Positions 42,652 through 55,991 of a DNA stretch of 60,000 nucleotides are shown here, piece by piece; position 1 is the stretch's first letter; each line of letters opens with the position of its first letter. Location: assembly GCA_903813345.2 (NCBI GenBank), contig CAIIXF020000005.1, positions 12,343,375 to 12,403,374 on the forward strand. Reading direction: 5' to 3'. Under the pieces are notes generated by a model. That model searched no databases. It had not been told where the DNA came from and saw only the letters and a list, made by a program, of their open reading frames with translations. This DNA is from Owenia fusiformis. Its lineage: Eukaryota; Annelida; Polychaeta; Sabellida; Oweniidae. The translations under genes were made by a program, and so were the position numbers.

Positions 42652-45600
42652 TCTAAGTTATGTTCATTTCAGACCAGCTTTTATATTTCATGAAAAATCT
42701 ATATATTTAAATGGTTAGGTTTTGGTCCAAATGAAGGCCAGCTTGCAGTTTTGCCTTATTGTAACTCCTTGAACAAAAGTATTTCATCCTTAAAGGGTTC
42801 CGATTAGCATCCCGTATAAAAACAATATGGCGGCTCCAGGCTAATTAACTGAATCAGTCCATTTTTAAGAAATAAGGGGAGTTCAGTAAAATTCAGTTTA
42901 TTGAAAATGTCTTTGAGATAAAGTAATCCGTTTATAATGATTTTGAAAACGTTATCCAAAGAGTGATTGTGTTCAAAGAATACATGTACAACAGCCAATA
43001 TAAATCCTTGTATTAGAAACCGGTTTGTCTTGCTTTGTTTCATTTGTAGGATATTTCATATGCCAAGCTGTGTGCTATTACGTTATGGGGAAATTTAGAT
43101 GCCAATTTTTCCTTATTATACACAAATAGAAGATCCTGAAACTTCACCCATAAATGTGGAATTAATTTGTCAAAATAAAAATCACCCTTTTATAAATGTG
43201 TGACGATCTACAATATACTTATGCTATATAACAGTTAGAGGTGTTGACACAACGACCTCAAACCTGTGAACCCTTGAGTATTATTCCGGGATCGGGCCTT
43301 TTATACTAAACGGTGAGCAACACCAGAAACGAGCGTTCGATTTGCTAAACGATATGCGTCACCCTTTAAGCAGAACATTTTCACAAAGGTGATGAAATTA
43401 CATTCCTATTCCTATTATTGGAAATTTTATATTTTTTTAGATACAGCTTTGCACTTTTGATAACAGTAAACCTCACTTCGTAAGATTACAACTTGCCCCG
43501 AATTCCCTTTACTGATCATCTTTTGATGAATAGCAAAACTTGATTTCCAATGTTCCCTTGAAGCCAAAAACACATTTCAAGTGAAGCCTGCCATATGTTT
43601 TTCCACAAAAGCTTGATTCATTATCCCTTATTACAATAATAATATTTTTAGGGTAATTTTACATGCCAGGTTTATTCATGTTTTTAAAGGTGAATAACAT
43701 GTAGAATTATTATAGACCTTTTGCAATCTAAGATTTTATAATCTGTTAAGGCACTTTAAAATGGCAGAAAATCTTTACATTGGTTGTTGATTTGGGGCTT
43801 ATTTTAGAAATGAATGTGTATACAGAGGTCCCAAAGAAGAAGGACCAAAAACATTAAAATAAAAAAATTAGAGCAAGCAAATTGGAACATTTTTAGACCG
43901 TAACCTGTCATAAGCAAAATAAACTTTCAAAAGACCAAACTATGGTTTAATATACAAAGAAACAATGTGTAATATCCAATTCCACAATATATGATTATCC
44001 GAGATCATTTTTGTTTCGTTATTTTAAACATTTTTCATGTCACTCCTGATCCTTTCATTTCATTGCTCCATCTGCACTTGTACAATTGTTATGTTATCAG
44101 GTAGATATATTGGTGATTTAGTTATAATAATCAGCTGGCTGCTGATTGTTTTACTAATGGACTCTTTTTCATCTCATTACATAATACAATATCTATAGCA
44201 GGTGAGTGATCAATCGATTCTGTAGTGAAGACATATTGTTATATTTGGTACTCAATGACATTCAAATTGCTGGTGAATGAATTAATTAAGCATATAGTTA
44301 ACTCTGTTTTGGTCCATATGTAAGGTATATTTTGTCCATAAAGAATATTCAATCAGTCCAGCTACCATTAGTTGTATAAAATATGTCAAATCTGTAAAAC
44401 AATGAAATTCGTGTCAGTTGCTATGTCAGCTTCTTTCTGTCTTGTGCCTTTGTAGTTCTCCAGGTCCTAAAATTACTTACCTAGATGTTATTGTACATGT
44501 AGATTTCAAATTTGATATCACTGACTAAATTTTGAATGAGGGAAATCAAGATTATTTCAACTCACATCTAGTATATAGTTAACTTGTCTGCATAAGGACT
44601 TTGTCTCAAAGATTCCCAATGTCAATGTCCTGTTCTGCAGACTTTTTCTTCAAGATTTGTTCTACCTGCATTTTTGAGTTTTAATTCTTAACAGTACCAA
44701 TTTCTTCACCTAGACATGAGCAATGTTTTTCTGAAGCATTTCTGGCACAAAGGGTTTCCCTAAAGTCTCACACATATGAACATACAACTGGATTTTGAAT
44801 TTCTTGTACTTACTGCCTATATATTTTTCTTCCCTAGTCCAAACCAATTTAGCATCTAAATAGTCTTAGCATTCTGGCTTTTGTTTATATTTTGGAAGAA
44901 TGAAAAAGGTTGGTTATGTTTTCTCAGTTATGAAAAATCCTTTCCATGCAATTTCTGGAACACCTTGTATTATTGCTCTGTCAGACATTTCACACCTGAA
45001 TATTATAATGCAATGATAAAGTCTTTCTATCGATAATAATCTCAAAGTTATGACAAATATTTCAGTTCAATATTTTGGAACACTGTGTATTATTGCTCTA
45101 TCTGACATTGCACATCTGAATATGATCATGTAATGGTCAAAACTTTCTTCCATTGATGATAACTTCTAATATCTGGTAGTTTCTGATTATTGTCAGGCAC
45201 TTTCGTCTATTTTTTCATGAGATACCAGTAGCAGGTGAGTGATTAGTGAATTGTTTAAATAATTGCGATCTGTTGTGATTGACATTTAGGTTGGCTTCTA
45301 AATATGTTTGCCAAAGGGAAAAGATCCCAAATTATACAAAATTACATATCCCATATTATGATCTACTTTGTATGGAAACAATGTGCCCCCCTATCATATA
45401 GAAACCATTGTCACAATCCAAGACCATTTAATATTCCATTAATGAAACAATACATAATGGAAACACTTTCTCTACTGATAAAGCACATTTAACGAGGGTT
45501 TTCATTTTTCTTATCATAAAGCTCACCTAAGAGGCACTGCAAAATTAACATAATTTGATTGGTCTCTGAGAGTAACATCATCTGATCCACATTCATGCTA

Positions 45601-47825
45601 AAAAGTATGCATAAAATATAAGGAAAAAGTATTCCACATTCAAGCTAAATTGTACGCATTAAATATCTACTAATAATCTGAAAACCACATACAGATGTAA
45701 TAATTAATCAACAGAGCTATATTCTTTACATCTCTCTTTACCTAGAATCTGATTCAGAAGAATATGTATATTACTTAAATAGCTATAAACTACACAGTAT
45801 TTTCAAAGTGATTTCGATTGTCCATCTTGATTGTTTACTGATCATGTAACTATTCTTTCCATAATTTAATTCAATATCGAATAGCTGTTTGCACCATGTA
45901 AATACTCATCACATTTTTCTGTTTCACAGACACGTGTCTAATACATGGGGACAGACAGTAAGTGTGATGCTTATAATGTAATTAATTGATTGCCATTAAT
46001 GTCGATACATTGCATAATGTGCATTGTATTCCATCGTAATCATTACCATCAGATATTAGCACAGGCACAGATGATATTATATCTCAAGTTTATTACTTCT
46101 AATTAGATGAAATATAAGTTGAGATGAAAGATCTCAAAAACCTTTCAATCTGTGTTCCTTTGGATTACAGAATTCATCACATAATATCATGTCATCCCAT
46201 AATATCATGTCATCCCATGACGGGAAGAAATGAGATGTCATAGTTTCTTTATCATTATGATCCTATAGAGAGATGCACTAAAGAAAAACAACTATTATGA
46301 AAGTGATGATTTGTTTCTGATGACAGTTTTTCTGTTCAGATACTCCAGTAAGACCAGACTGACTTCAGCAAGAATTCAGAGCTATTAAACAAACCATCCA
46401 GTGTGAGCTTCTTGTGTTTATTCATTTCAAGCAGATTACTGCAATATTGCCAGAAATTAAAAGGGCTGGGTCAGGCACCCTTGGGTATTGACCTCACAGG
46501 CCAGGCCATGGGCACAAGATTCTTGGGTTCAGGCCAGAATGGGCCACTTATATCTCCAGGAGAATTATATTTGTTTCATGCAGTGTTCATATTTAAATCA
46601 ATAAAAATCTATCTATCAATTATAATAATCACTAAAAATTTCATTGTCCTGATTCTACATTCCTTTGATATATTATAACAATTAACTATGCAATATTAGT
46701 GTTCTCTTTGCACTTCATGCATTACCCTACTTCCTCACGGTGGTACAAGTTGAAAACCAAATGGAAATCAAAGATGCTTCCACATCTAAAAGCTTGTGGA
46801 GGATGTTTGACTTTGATTCTGACTACAGACTAAAGTATGGATTTGGCGATTCACAGAGAAATACTATATCATTAACATATAATTGGTCTTTGTCTTCAGA
46901 AATTATTACCTCAATGCTTAATGTTAACCTTATAAGTGGAACCTAGGGTAAGATGGCCATGTGAGGCAAGATTGTCGCGCTCTATTTGCTTGTTAAGCTA
47001 TAATGAAGCCCATCTTAACCATACAGTGTCAATAGGCACAATGCACAGAGAATTTTATTTTTCAGTCCCAAACATATTATATTTCAACAAGTATATAAAA
47101 GTACAATTCTTATTTAACTGATCTTCCTTTCATATCAGGCATATTGGTCATGAAAGCCCACTGCAGCATATTACATTGAGATTTAAATTCTGAAATGCTG
47201 TCTTAATACATTCAAATAAAAATAATGGAGTTTTCCCAAAGATGAGAGTTGGTACTGTCACATTCGATAACCAATTTTATAACCAGGCCTCATTTGCCAT
47301 TGATATTGATCTCAGAATTTTCATGTTGTATGATTGTTCTTTACAAGTTTGGATGGCAAAACCTAAATAGTATCTGATGTTGAACTGAAATAAACTGCCA
47401 TTTCGACAATTTCAAATTTTTCTTTGCACATGCATGGCTCAGAGATCATATCCTGCTATTTGATTGGACATGATGGGCATAATTCTCATAAATGATGTTA
47501 ATGAATACCAAGTAATACCAAATATTATAGAAGCTATTCACTTCTGTTCAGAACTTTTCTTCAGAATTTTTTTTATTTAGTTTTGTATGGAGAATTCTGC
47601 CAACACATTACTCAGATGAGTTATATAAACATACAGTTGTCAGTAGTGTTTCAGTTACCATTTTAAATTCTATTTTCTAGCCACATACATCAGATTTACA
47701 AATAGAATAGTTTTGCTTTGAATTTATGTGTCTTATGAAGTATTTACACAGGTGGGGGTTTTGGATGACAGAATATCCTTTTACATTGAATGCAGAATTG
47801 TCCTTAAATACTAATGATAAGAGAA
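42652..47825. other. No host gene seen; scattered repeat fragments
   Basis: Minus-oriented family A fragments are likely at 43836-43985 and 45303-45430. A ~110-base tandem duplication (TATTATTGCTCTRTC.GACATT) lies at 44955-45180. At 46190-46220 'CCCATAATATCATGTCAT' is repeated. 43200-43400 is somewhat CpG-richer. Open frames here (for example 46403-46678, 46740-46946) have no recognisable features. Confidence 0.45.
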
Positions 47826-47869
47826 CACCAAAAAGACTTGCCATCGTACAACAATATTTATTTGTTACT

Positions 47870-48292
47870 ATACCCTACATTTTTTCTTTATTTGGAGTAT
47901 AGGAGCCTTGATCTCTGTTTAAACTTAAGTGCTTTTATTCCCACTTTCCCAAGTTGTAGCCCACTTGGTCTCATTGGTTAGTTGTGTTTTTTTGTTATAA
48001 TTGACAATATTGGGGTCTTTATCTTTGTTTCATTTATCTTTAGTTCTCAAAATCCCACCTTCCAAAAATTATTAAGTCTTATTTGTTTGTCTAAATATTG
48101 TCGGTGAGCTAATTGTGTGTTTGAATGTATGATGAATGTACCTTTGGTGTGTCTGAGCTAACACCTGTTTCTTCTAATCAAATTGACCTATGATACAACC
48201 TTTTTTTGGTGTTGTCAAGTATGCTGACCTGTCTAGATCATGATCACACTTTGTTAGGTGCTGATGCTGTAACCATGAGGTCGTTTGGGTTG
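47870..48292 (+). repeat. Diverged leader of the 267-bp repeat block
   Basis: GTTTAAACTTAAGTGCTTTT, then ATTCCCACTTTCCCAAG. It is a paralogue of 51290-51480 and flows into a diverged unit of the 267-bp repeat. Confidence 0.7.
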
Positions 48293-49100
48293 GTGAGCTC
48301 TCTTGCATTTATTCATTTATGAGTCTCTGTCCGAACTCTCTGTCTGTAATCACTCACTCTGTGTTTTTAAGAACAGTTGAGCTAATTATGTGTGTGAATA
48401 ATTGTATGAATGTACCTTTAGTGTGTCTGACTGTAACACCTATTCCCTCTAATCCGATTGACTGATAAATCAACCTTTTTTGGGGTTGTCAAGTTGGCTG
48501 ACAGGTCTAGAACTTGAGCAAGACATCTCAGCGACCATAAGGGCATAAGAATGAAATGTGTGAGCTCTCTTGCATTTATTCATTTATGAGTCTCTGTCCG
48601 AACTCTCTGTCTGTAATCACTCACTCTGTGTTCTTAAGAACAGTTGAGCTAATTATGTGTGTGAATAATTGTATGAATGTACCTTTAGGGTGTCTGACTG
48701 TAACACCTATTCCCTCTAATCCGATTGACTGATAAATCAACCTTTTTTGGGGTTGTCAAGTTGGCTGACAGGTCTAGAACTTGAGCAAGACATCTCAGCG
48801 ACCATAAGGGCATAAGAATGAAATGTGTGAGCTCTCTTGCATTTATTCATTTATGAGTCTCTTTCCGAACTCTCTGTCTGTAATCACTCACTCTGTGTTC
48901 TTAAGAACAGTTGAGCTAATTATGTGTGTGAATAATTGTATGAATGTACCTTTAGTGTGTCTGACTGTAACACCTATTCCCTCTAATCCGATTGACTGAT
49001 AAATCAACCTTTTTTGGGGTTGTCAAGTTGGCTGACAGGTCTAGAACTTGAGCAAGACATCTCAGCGACCATAAGGGCATAAGAATGAAATGTGTGAGCT
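48293..49100 (+). repeat. 267-bp tandem repeat, three near-identical copies
   Basis: GTGAGCTCTCTTGCATTTAT starts units at 48293, 48560 and 48827; the next start, GTGAGCTCCCTTGCG, is at 49094. Every step is exactly 267 bases. I see only a handful of single-base differences (for example TTTTTAAG/TTCTTAAG, TTAGTGTG/TTAGGGTG, CTGTCCG/CTTTCCG). Confidence 0.95.
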
Positions 49101-49109
49101 CCCTTGCGT

Positions 49110-51280
49110 TTATTCATTTTTGTTATGTTTATATATCTTTATTACCTCCACAGATAATTGGAGAGTACATAATTATAATATGCAATAACATTGAAGTTTT
49201 AATGACAAAAATTAAAACAGTATATGTACAAAAGCTTCATTTTCCATGTTCCATCTTCCCCAAGGCCGATGGGAGCATGTCAGCCAGATAAGCAAAATGC
49301 AGATGATATATGAATGTACTGCGCTACCTGAATGTCTCATCATTAGCCCACATGACATTACTGCATGAATATTTACAAAATTGCAAGTATGACCTTATAA
49401 TTATGAAGTCTATTGCATGAATATTGCCTTTGCGATTACTACATAACTTTCGGTTTTTAATATTTGATCTTTCCCAAATTAGATCTCTAATTTGGTTTTG
49501 TTTGAGCTGTTATTTGGAATACCATCAGTGCTTGAAAATTTTGATTATATCCCTTTTTGGTGTCAGTTTCAATCTCGCGCGTATTACATTAACTTTTGTT
49601 GTACTGGTCATGTAATGTTCCCCACTTAGACTTAATGGCATTTAGGTTTCCCTCTCCTGTGAGGAGTAGCATCATAGTTTAGCCACTTCTGACGAGTTCC
49701 CAATCATTAGACACCATTACCAAACAAATGCAAGGCTTACAGAATTCTATAATGCTCTTATATAGTCGGATGTTGGTGTATGTCATGCATTGTAATCGCC
49801 ATCTCCAAATAGTTTTATCATACATTACTGCCCTTATGTTTCAATTCCATGTTAATTTGGATGATATATTTTGAATGCCAAGGTTTTCAGTGATTTTTAT
49901 ACAGTTCCCTATTGGTGATAATGCATGGAACCTAATGAGCTAATATTCACATTATAGCAATAATTTCATACATATTATCCATGTTCAATGATAGAAGTTG
50001 CCAGATGAGCATAATTTTATCTATTTTGAACGATATATCCGACCATCCTAATTTTTCCTTGCAGACTGGGTTTCTTGTGCACTGTGGGTGGGCTTGTAGC
50101 TTTTTCGCCATACTACAAATTTATTCTCCAATCTATCATAGTTGACATCTTTCAATGTTAGAAGGCTCACACAATATGTCATAGTTGGTAGTCCAGTTAA
50201 GTTACATAATGTCCAACATTTTTCCATTTATGACGTGCACGGACCCGGGGACAATTCGAGAAATATGGGCTAATGTTACCTTCAAGCGTTAGTCCCCGCC
50301 TTATTAAAAACACCAACCATGTGTTTCATACATCATTTTAAAGTATTTTTAATGCACATTTCAGTGATACTATGTTTCCTTGAAAAGTTTTATGTCATAT
50401 TTTTAAAGTTAAATATATCCTGACATCGTCAAATACGTTGTAAGACGTAACACTTTACCTTTCCACTGTTTGTTAAAATTGGGATTACTTTTAAAATAAT
50501 AACAGAACACCACTAACATTTCACATTTTGTTCAATGGACCATGTGCATTCATTACCTCATAATTGTGTGATGGCTGCAATTCAAAATTTCTTACTTGAA
50601 TGCTCTTAATATTTTCAAAATTGTGTAAGGCTTTGAAGGCAAAGGGGATGAGCAAAATGTTAATGTTTTTTTAACCTTCTAATTAAGGTATGATTTGAAT
50701 AAAAATTAATTGCACAATATTGTCCTTGCGAAACAATACCTGGTTCGTGGATTTTACCAATGATATTAAAATAAGAGCTGATTTACGAGACTTGATAAAA
50801 TGTAATGCATATATTTTTTACCTCAAATTCCATGCATATCAATTTTTACTAAAACTTCAAGTAAATTTTCTGACTGTTTTTTTAAATTCAAAAACATTTT
50901 AGAAATATTGTCCTTGAGATTTTGTTACTCTGTGAATTTTATTAGGATTGAATAAGGATATCTTATTTTACTTTAAGGTTGAATTAACTTGACAAAATGT
51001 ACAACTCATCGTTTTTGATGTTATATAGCTATTTGCGCCATACACTGCCCATTGTTTTGTTTTGGTATTTTAACGCCATAATGTTACGCTAATTTCCCCA
51101 GATTTGTGCGATGTGTAATTTCTATGTACAGAAACAATTTTGGATTTTCAATCCCATGTTCTTGTCTTAAAAGTATTTTCTGTGCATTTCCATGAACATT
51201 ACTCGATGGATTGATTGCTTCACATTTTTTAAAAATTCTTTAGAACACTAAAGAGTCTTGCCATTTTTTTTATTTTTATT
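49110..51280. other. No gene seen
   Basis: AT-rich intergenic DNA. A short CpG-richer patch at about 50215-50300 (CACGGACCCGGGGAC) stands alone. Confidence 0.4.
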
Positions 51281-51284
51281 TCAG

Positions 51285-52025
51285 GTTTAAGAACCTTAAT
51301 CTCCATTTAAACTTAAGTGCTCTTATTTCCACTTTCCCAAATTGTTGAGCACTTGGTCTTTTTGGTTAGTTTTAATCCTTTGGCCATTGGCAAAACTTGG
51401 GTCTTTATCTTTGCTTTATCTTTAGTTTTCATATTCCACCTTCCCAAAAATGTTGAGCATTTGGCCTAATTTGTTTGTCCAAATAATGTCATTAAGCTAG
51501 TTGTGTGTGTGCATGTATGTATGTACAAGTATGAATGTACCTCTAGTCTGTCTGAGCATTAACACCTGTTTCCTCTAGTCAGATTGAGTGCTGAACAACT
51601 TTTTTTGAAGTTGTCAAGTTGGCTGACCGGTCTAGGCACTGATGTCATAACCATGTGGTTGTGAGTCAGGACGTGTGAACTACCTTGCATTTATACATTC
51701 TTTATTCATTCATGAATCTATCTGAGCTTTCAGTTGCAGAGGTTATCACCCACTCTGGTTTCTTAAGGACAGTTGAGCTAATTATTGACTAATGAAACTA
51801 CTTTTTTGGGAGTTGTCAAGTTGACCAACCAGTCAAGAGCACACTCAGCTAGGCCCTGATGCCTTAATCATTCATTAATGAATCATTGAGCTTTCAGTTG
51901 CAGAGGTGATCACCTGCTCTGGTTTACTAAGGACAGTTGAGCTAACTGTTGGTGTGAATTTATGTATGAATGAACATTAACACCTGTTCCCTCTAGTCAG
52001 ATTGACTGATGAAACAAACTTTTCA
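51285..52025 (+). repeat. Second, diverged copy of the 47.9-49.1-kb repeat block
   Basis: GTTTAAACTTAAGTGCTCTT, then the 'GTTGTCAAGTTGGCTGAC', 'CACCTGTTTCCTCTAGTCAG' and 'AGGACAGTTGAGCTAA' words in the same order, about 3.4 kb downstream of the first block. Its internal units are older and more diverged. Confidence 0.75.
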
Positions 52026-52179
52026 TATTCTCACCACATAGTAGTATAAATTACCTATTTAGTAGCTTTAAAATTTTAAAAATATTCAGGTGTCATGTAT
52101 TGTGAAACTTATGTCAGTTTCACTGTAGTTTTATGTGATAATTTTGTTACAATTATAAATTAAAAAAACTTCTGTCCGT

Positions 52180-53560
52180 TTTTTTTTTATTATTGTTGGC
52201 CATTTTGTTGTTTTCGTTGTAAAATCCTGTCTGTAAAGTCTTGTCTATGAGTTTCCATGCAAAATATTTGACGGATTGATTTCGAATTTTCATTTGTATG
52301 AAAATATTAAACTGATTTGTTTTTAGGCCTTCTGGGTTAATGTTTTAAGGTTGCCATTTTTGATTTTCCTTCATAAAATCATGTCTGTATAGTCTTATAG
52401 TAATCTGGATAGAAATCTTTTCATGGATTACTTTCAAATTTTCAGGGATGATTCTTAGTATGAGAATCTCAAACTAGGTTTTGGTGGCCCTTTTGGATTT
52501 TTCTGTCCTAAAATCATGTCTGTAAGGTCTTGTCTACACGGTTCCAGCTGAACTGCTTCACAGATCAGTTTCAAATTTCCAGGAATGACTCTTTGTATGA
52601 AAATCTTGAACTGATAAGTTTCTGGGCATTCTGAGTCAATTTTAAGAAGGCCATTTTTGATTTTCAGTCCTCAAATCTTGTCTGTAAAGGCTTGTCTGCG
52701 TTTTCAGACTAATCGTTTCACGAAATGATTCTCAGAATGCAATTTGAACTGATTAGGTTTTGGCCATTATGGGTCAATGTTAAGGTGGTATTGTTGTTTT
52801 AAAATCTTCTCAGTAAAGTCTTATCAACATGTATCTGGGGAACCATTTGGCAGATCGATTTCATATTTTCAGCATCGATGATGAAAATCTCGCTGATTAA
52901 TTTTGAGCATGGTAAATGTTAAGGTGGCCATTTTGTTTTTTTCGTCTAATATCTTATGTTTGCACTTCCAGACAAACCGTTTAATTTTTAATTTGCTGGG
53001 ATAAGTGTATGAAAATCTCAAACTGATTAGTTTTTGGACATTCTGGGTGAATGTTAAAGTGGCTATTTTTTTAAATGTTTGTCCCACGTTTTTGTCTCTT
53101 TAACCAATTAGTTTCAGGGATTCCAGATGAAAAACCATTAAGATAACCTATTGGTGTGGACATGTTGAACATGTTTGTTTCATTGTAGAGTAACCATTTT
53201 TGATATTCCATTGCAAATTATTGTCACTAGATGGATTGAACTTTTCAGTAATGTTTTCAAGGTGTATTGAGCTATTAATATTTGGGCATGCTTGGTCAAA
53301 TTTAAGGTAGTCATCCTAGATTTTCTTTTCCTAAATCTTATCTGAAAAGTATACTCTCTGTACATTTCAAGGTGAACCACTGGGATTATAGATTTGAAAT
53401 TTTGAAGTATTTTTTTTATTAAAATCTATAGCAAAATGGCCAACTTGTCTGAATGGTCTTGTTGGCACAATGCTCCACAGATTGATTTGAAAGTTTGAGT
53501 AATGTTTATTTGAATTTGCATAAATAATTAGACATACTGGAGTATCATTACAAAATCTTC
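52180..53560 (+). repeat. Divergent tandem array, ~130-165-bp unit, about ten copies
   Basis: Recurring phrase: 'AAACTGATTAGTTTTTGG.CATTCTGGGT.AATGTTAAGGTGGCCATTTTTGATTTTC', then 'AAAATCTTGTCTGTAAAGTCTTGTCT', then 'GATTGATTTCAAATTTTCAGG'. Units lie near 52195, 52352, 52482, 52648, 52785, 52922, 53057, 53190, 53310 and 53435. The minus-strand open frames here are by-products. Confidence 0.8.
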
Positions 53561-54215
53561 TCTCCAAAAAACAAATCTACTAATTCAAATATGTTTCTGG
53601 CTACTTGGTTTTGAAGCTTTCTTTGTTGACTTTCCTTCCATGACAAATGTCATGAAGTTTGGTTCATTGCTTATGCTTCCTTTTCCTTTTTGACAGTTTA
53701 GTTTGCTTTTTGTGCACTGTGCTCAACTTCTTTTTGCTCTGATTCCATTTTTTCTTAATCTTAGACTTGTATCATTCCAGTTGTCAAATCAAAATACTTC
53801 CTTTGATATGAGTGCATGTTATCTTGATATTCTTATTAACATTGAATGAGACAACAGTATATATTTTAAATTATATTACAAAAGAGATGACTTTAATTTT
53901 TACATTGTTAATTTTCCACATTTGGATAGCAATATTCCACTAAACCCAGCATATGGGGTTTATGTATCCCAGCTTATTAGATATTGCAGGGGTGTTCAAA
54001 ATATCTAGATTTCAAATCAAGACACCATATTTTAGTGATCAAGCTGTAAGGTCAAGGTTATACTTGTAAAAAACTTAAGAAATCCTTTCTGGGCTTTGCT
54101 GAAAAGTACAAGTCATTAATTTTAAAATTTCAAGTTTTTCCACTTGAGATGCTGAAGGATGTAGGAATGGTATAATAAATTGGCAATGAACTCACAATTT
54201 TTTCACTTGGCACCT
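53561..54215. other. No gene seen
   Basis: AT-rich; nothing supported. Confidence 0.4.
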
Positions 54216-54217
54216 TT

Positions 54218-54735
54218 TGAGGTGGATCCCGGCTATGGCATTAATGGTTGAGAAATAAGGATTGAAACCAGCCATAGTTTTCTCCTGATGACCATTGTGA
54301 ATTGTTGTGTTTTATGAATTATGATGACTGCTTTGCGAACAGATGTTGACCCTCTGAATTGCCTATGGACTTCGAGACTGGATTTTATCTTTCACACATC
54401 ATTTGAGACTGAATACTCTATCTTTTATGAGTACTAGTAACTATTTTTGATGTTATGAGTATTGGTTATACATTTTTCAATTTTTTCTTCAACATGTATT
54501 CAGACTTCAGTATGAATCAAATGTCCCTTGGTGTTCTGGTCCTGGATTGTGATATTGGTTCTCGATTGGAGGGGGGTGTTAGACATTGTTTCTTTTCACA
54601 TTAGATCATGGTTTTGGGATATATAGGGTCTACTTTTCTTATGACAGATTTACACTTACAGTTTGCTTTTCTTGTTGGGTTTCTTTAGAGTTTGTAGTCA
54701 CCCTTCCCTTTGGCCTTTGCGCTTATATATTCCTT
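54218..54735 (+). repeat. Dispersed repeat family A, copy 4 (most complete plus-strand copy)
   Basis: It runs from GAGGTGGATCCCGGCTATGG through GTTGACCCTCTGAATTGCCT, TCTTCAACATGTATTCAGAC and TTAGATCATGGTTTTGGGAT to CCCTTTGGCCTTTGCGC. It aligns end to end with the reverse complement of copy 1. Open frames at its 3' end (54586-54903, 54663-54878) differ between copies and do not look coding. Confidence 0.8.
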
Positions 54736-55064
54736 CTGTTACTCTTTCAACTATTGCCTTCTTCTTCTACTTTAGACAGAATTATGCTCTTGCTTGTTCC
54801 TCTTTTGCCTTTCATGTGTTATGTACTTCAATCTGTGATATCTTTGATGCTGGTGTCTATTATTGGTTTTGGCTATAGCCCCCTAACAATATTTTGCCCA
54901 TAGTGGTATATTTTTAGGTCCAACCACCTAAACATAAACCTAATTTTTTCAGGATTCCTTAATAACAGTATTAAATGTACATTTTATTTTTCTACGGTCT
55001 CATCAATTTGGTATTAGACATTGTAATAAATTGTTCACTTTAAAGTTAACATATTACTTGATTG

Positions 55065-55255
55065 GCTGAGTTTATATTAGTAAATGCAACTTATAGCTGT
55101 TAGCTACTGGATTAACCTACTATTTATCACCAACTCATTTAATTATGTATGAAAAAGTGGTATTTAATATTTATATTTAAATGAGTTGCCCATAAAACAT
55201 TAAGTTAATCCAGTAGACGACAGCCTAAAGTTGCATTTGGAAATACAAGCTCAAT
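55065..55255. mobile_element. ~190-bp palindromic element upstream of the second gene
   Basis: AAATGCAACTTATAGCTGTT...CTACTGGATTAACCT and GTTAATCCAGTAGACGACAG...AAGTTGCATTT pair around a core with AACTCATTTAA / TTAAATGAGTT. The ends TTGGCTGAGTTT / AAGCTCAATT are weak. Confidence 0.65.
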
Positions 55256-55920
55256 TACTGTTGTATCAAACTTTCTTTCGTAATGATATATTGTCATGAA
55301 ATTCACAACTATATTTTGATAACACTCAATAATCAAAGGATAAATGTTTGAAATTGGATACACTATCTACTGTGCTATGGTTTTACGTAACATTTCATTT
55401 ATGTATTAAAAGATACAACTTCTATGATATATGCCTAATAGAAATACACTTTAATATCTCATACCATAAATACAATAGTAAAGTTAAATGTTTATAAAGC
55501 GATCCATATATAATTTGAATTTTTAACAGAATCTCAAATGAAATATTTAGAATTAAAATTTTGAATTTTAAGCATAATTATGGTGTCCTCCAAGCATGAT
55601 TTATTGAATACTCATTCATATTAAGTACGAACCATATACTCAATCATGGTTTGACTAATTAAGTATGACAATGTAACAATAAGATGGATTAAAATTTTAT
55701 TTACAATTCATTTGGCTAAATTTTATTTTATACTTAAATTGCCTGAATTGATACATTTGATGTTAGATGAAATAAAAGCACATAGAATGAAAAATAGCAT
55801 AACACTCCAGCACTTTTTCATACATGATACAAGAAGTTAATTTCTGTTGTTTAATTAATGTGGCATATGTCATAGAAAATGTATATTTGTTGTCTTGATT
55901 ATTTATTTTTATTTACACAG
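55256..55920. other. AT-rich sequence before the first coding exon of the second gene
   Basis: It probably contains an intron ending in the acceptor TTATTTACACAG at 55920. No 5' untranslated exon or promoter could be identified. Confidence 0.35.
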
Positions 55921-55991
55921 CTATGGCAAGAAAACCCAAAGCATGGAGGAAGAGAGAGTATGTCAGGAGGTCCAAGTTAGACCTAAAGAAG
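55921..55991 (+). CDS. First coding exon of the basic nuclear protein
   Basis: Acceptor TTTACACAG at 55920, start ATG at 55923-55925 two bases into the exon, 23 codons, donor GTAAAC. An upstream non-coding exon is implied by the acceptor. Alternatively the ATG is internal and translation starts further upstream, but the preceding frame cannot be traced. Confidence 0.72.

Noticed and set aside
54586-54903. 105-codon hydrophobic open frame resembling a membrane protein
   Set aside because: Its first part lies at the end of dispersed repeat family A, and other copies do not keep the frame. The hydrophobicity reflects T-rich sequence.
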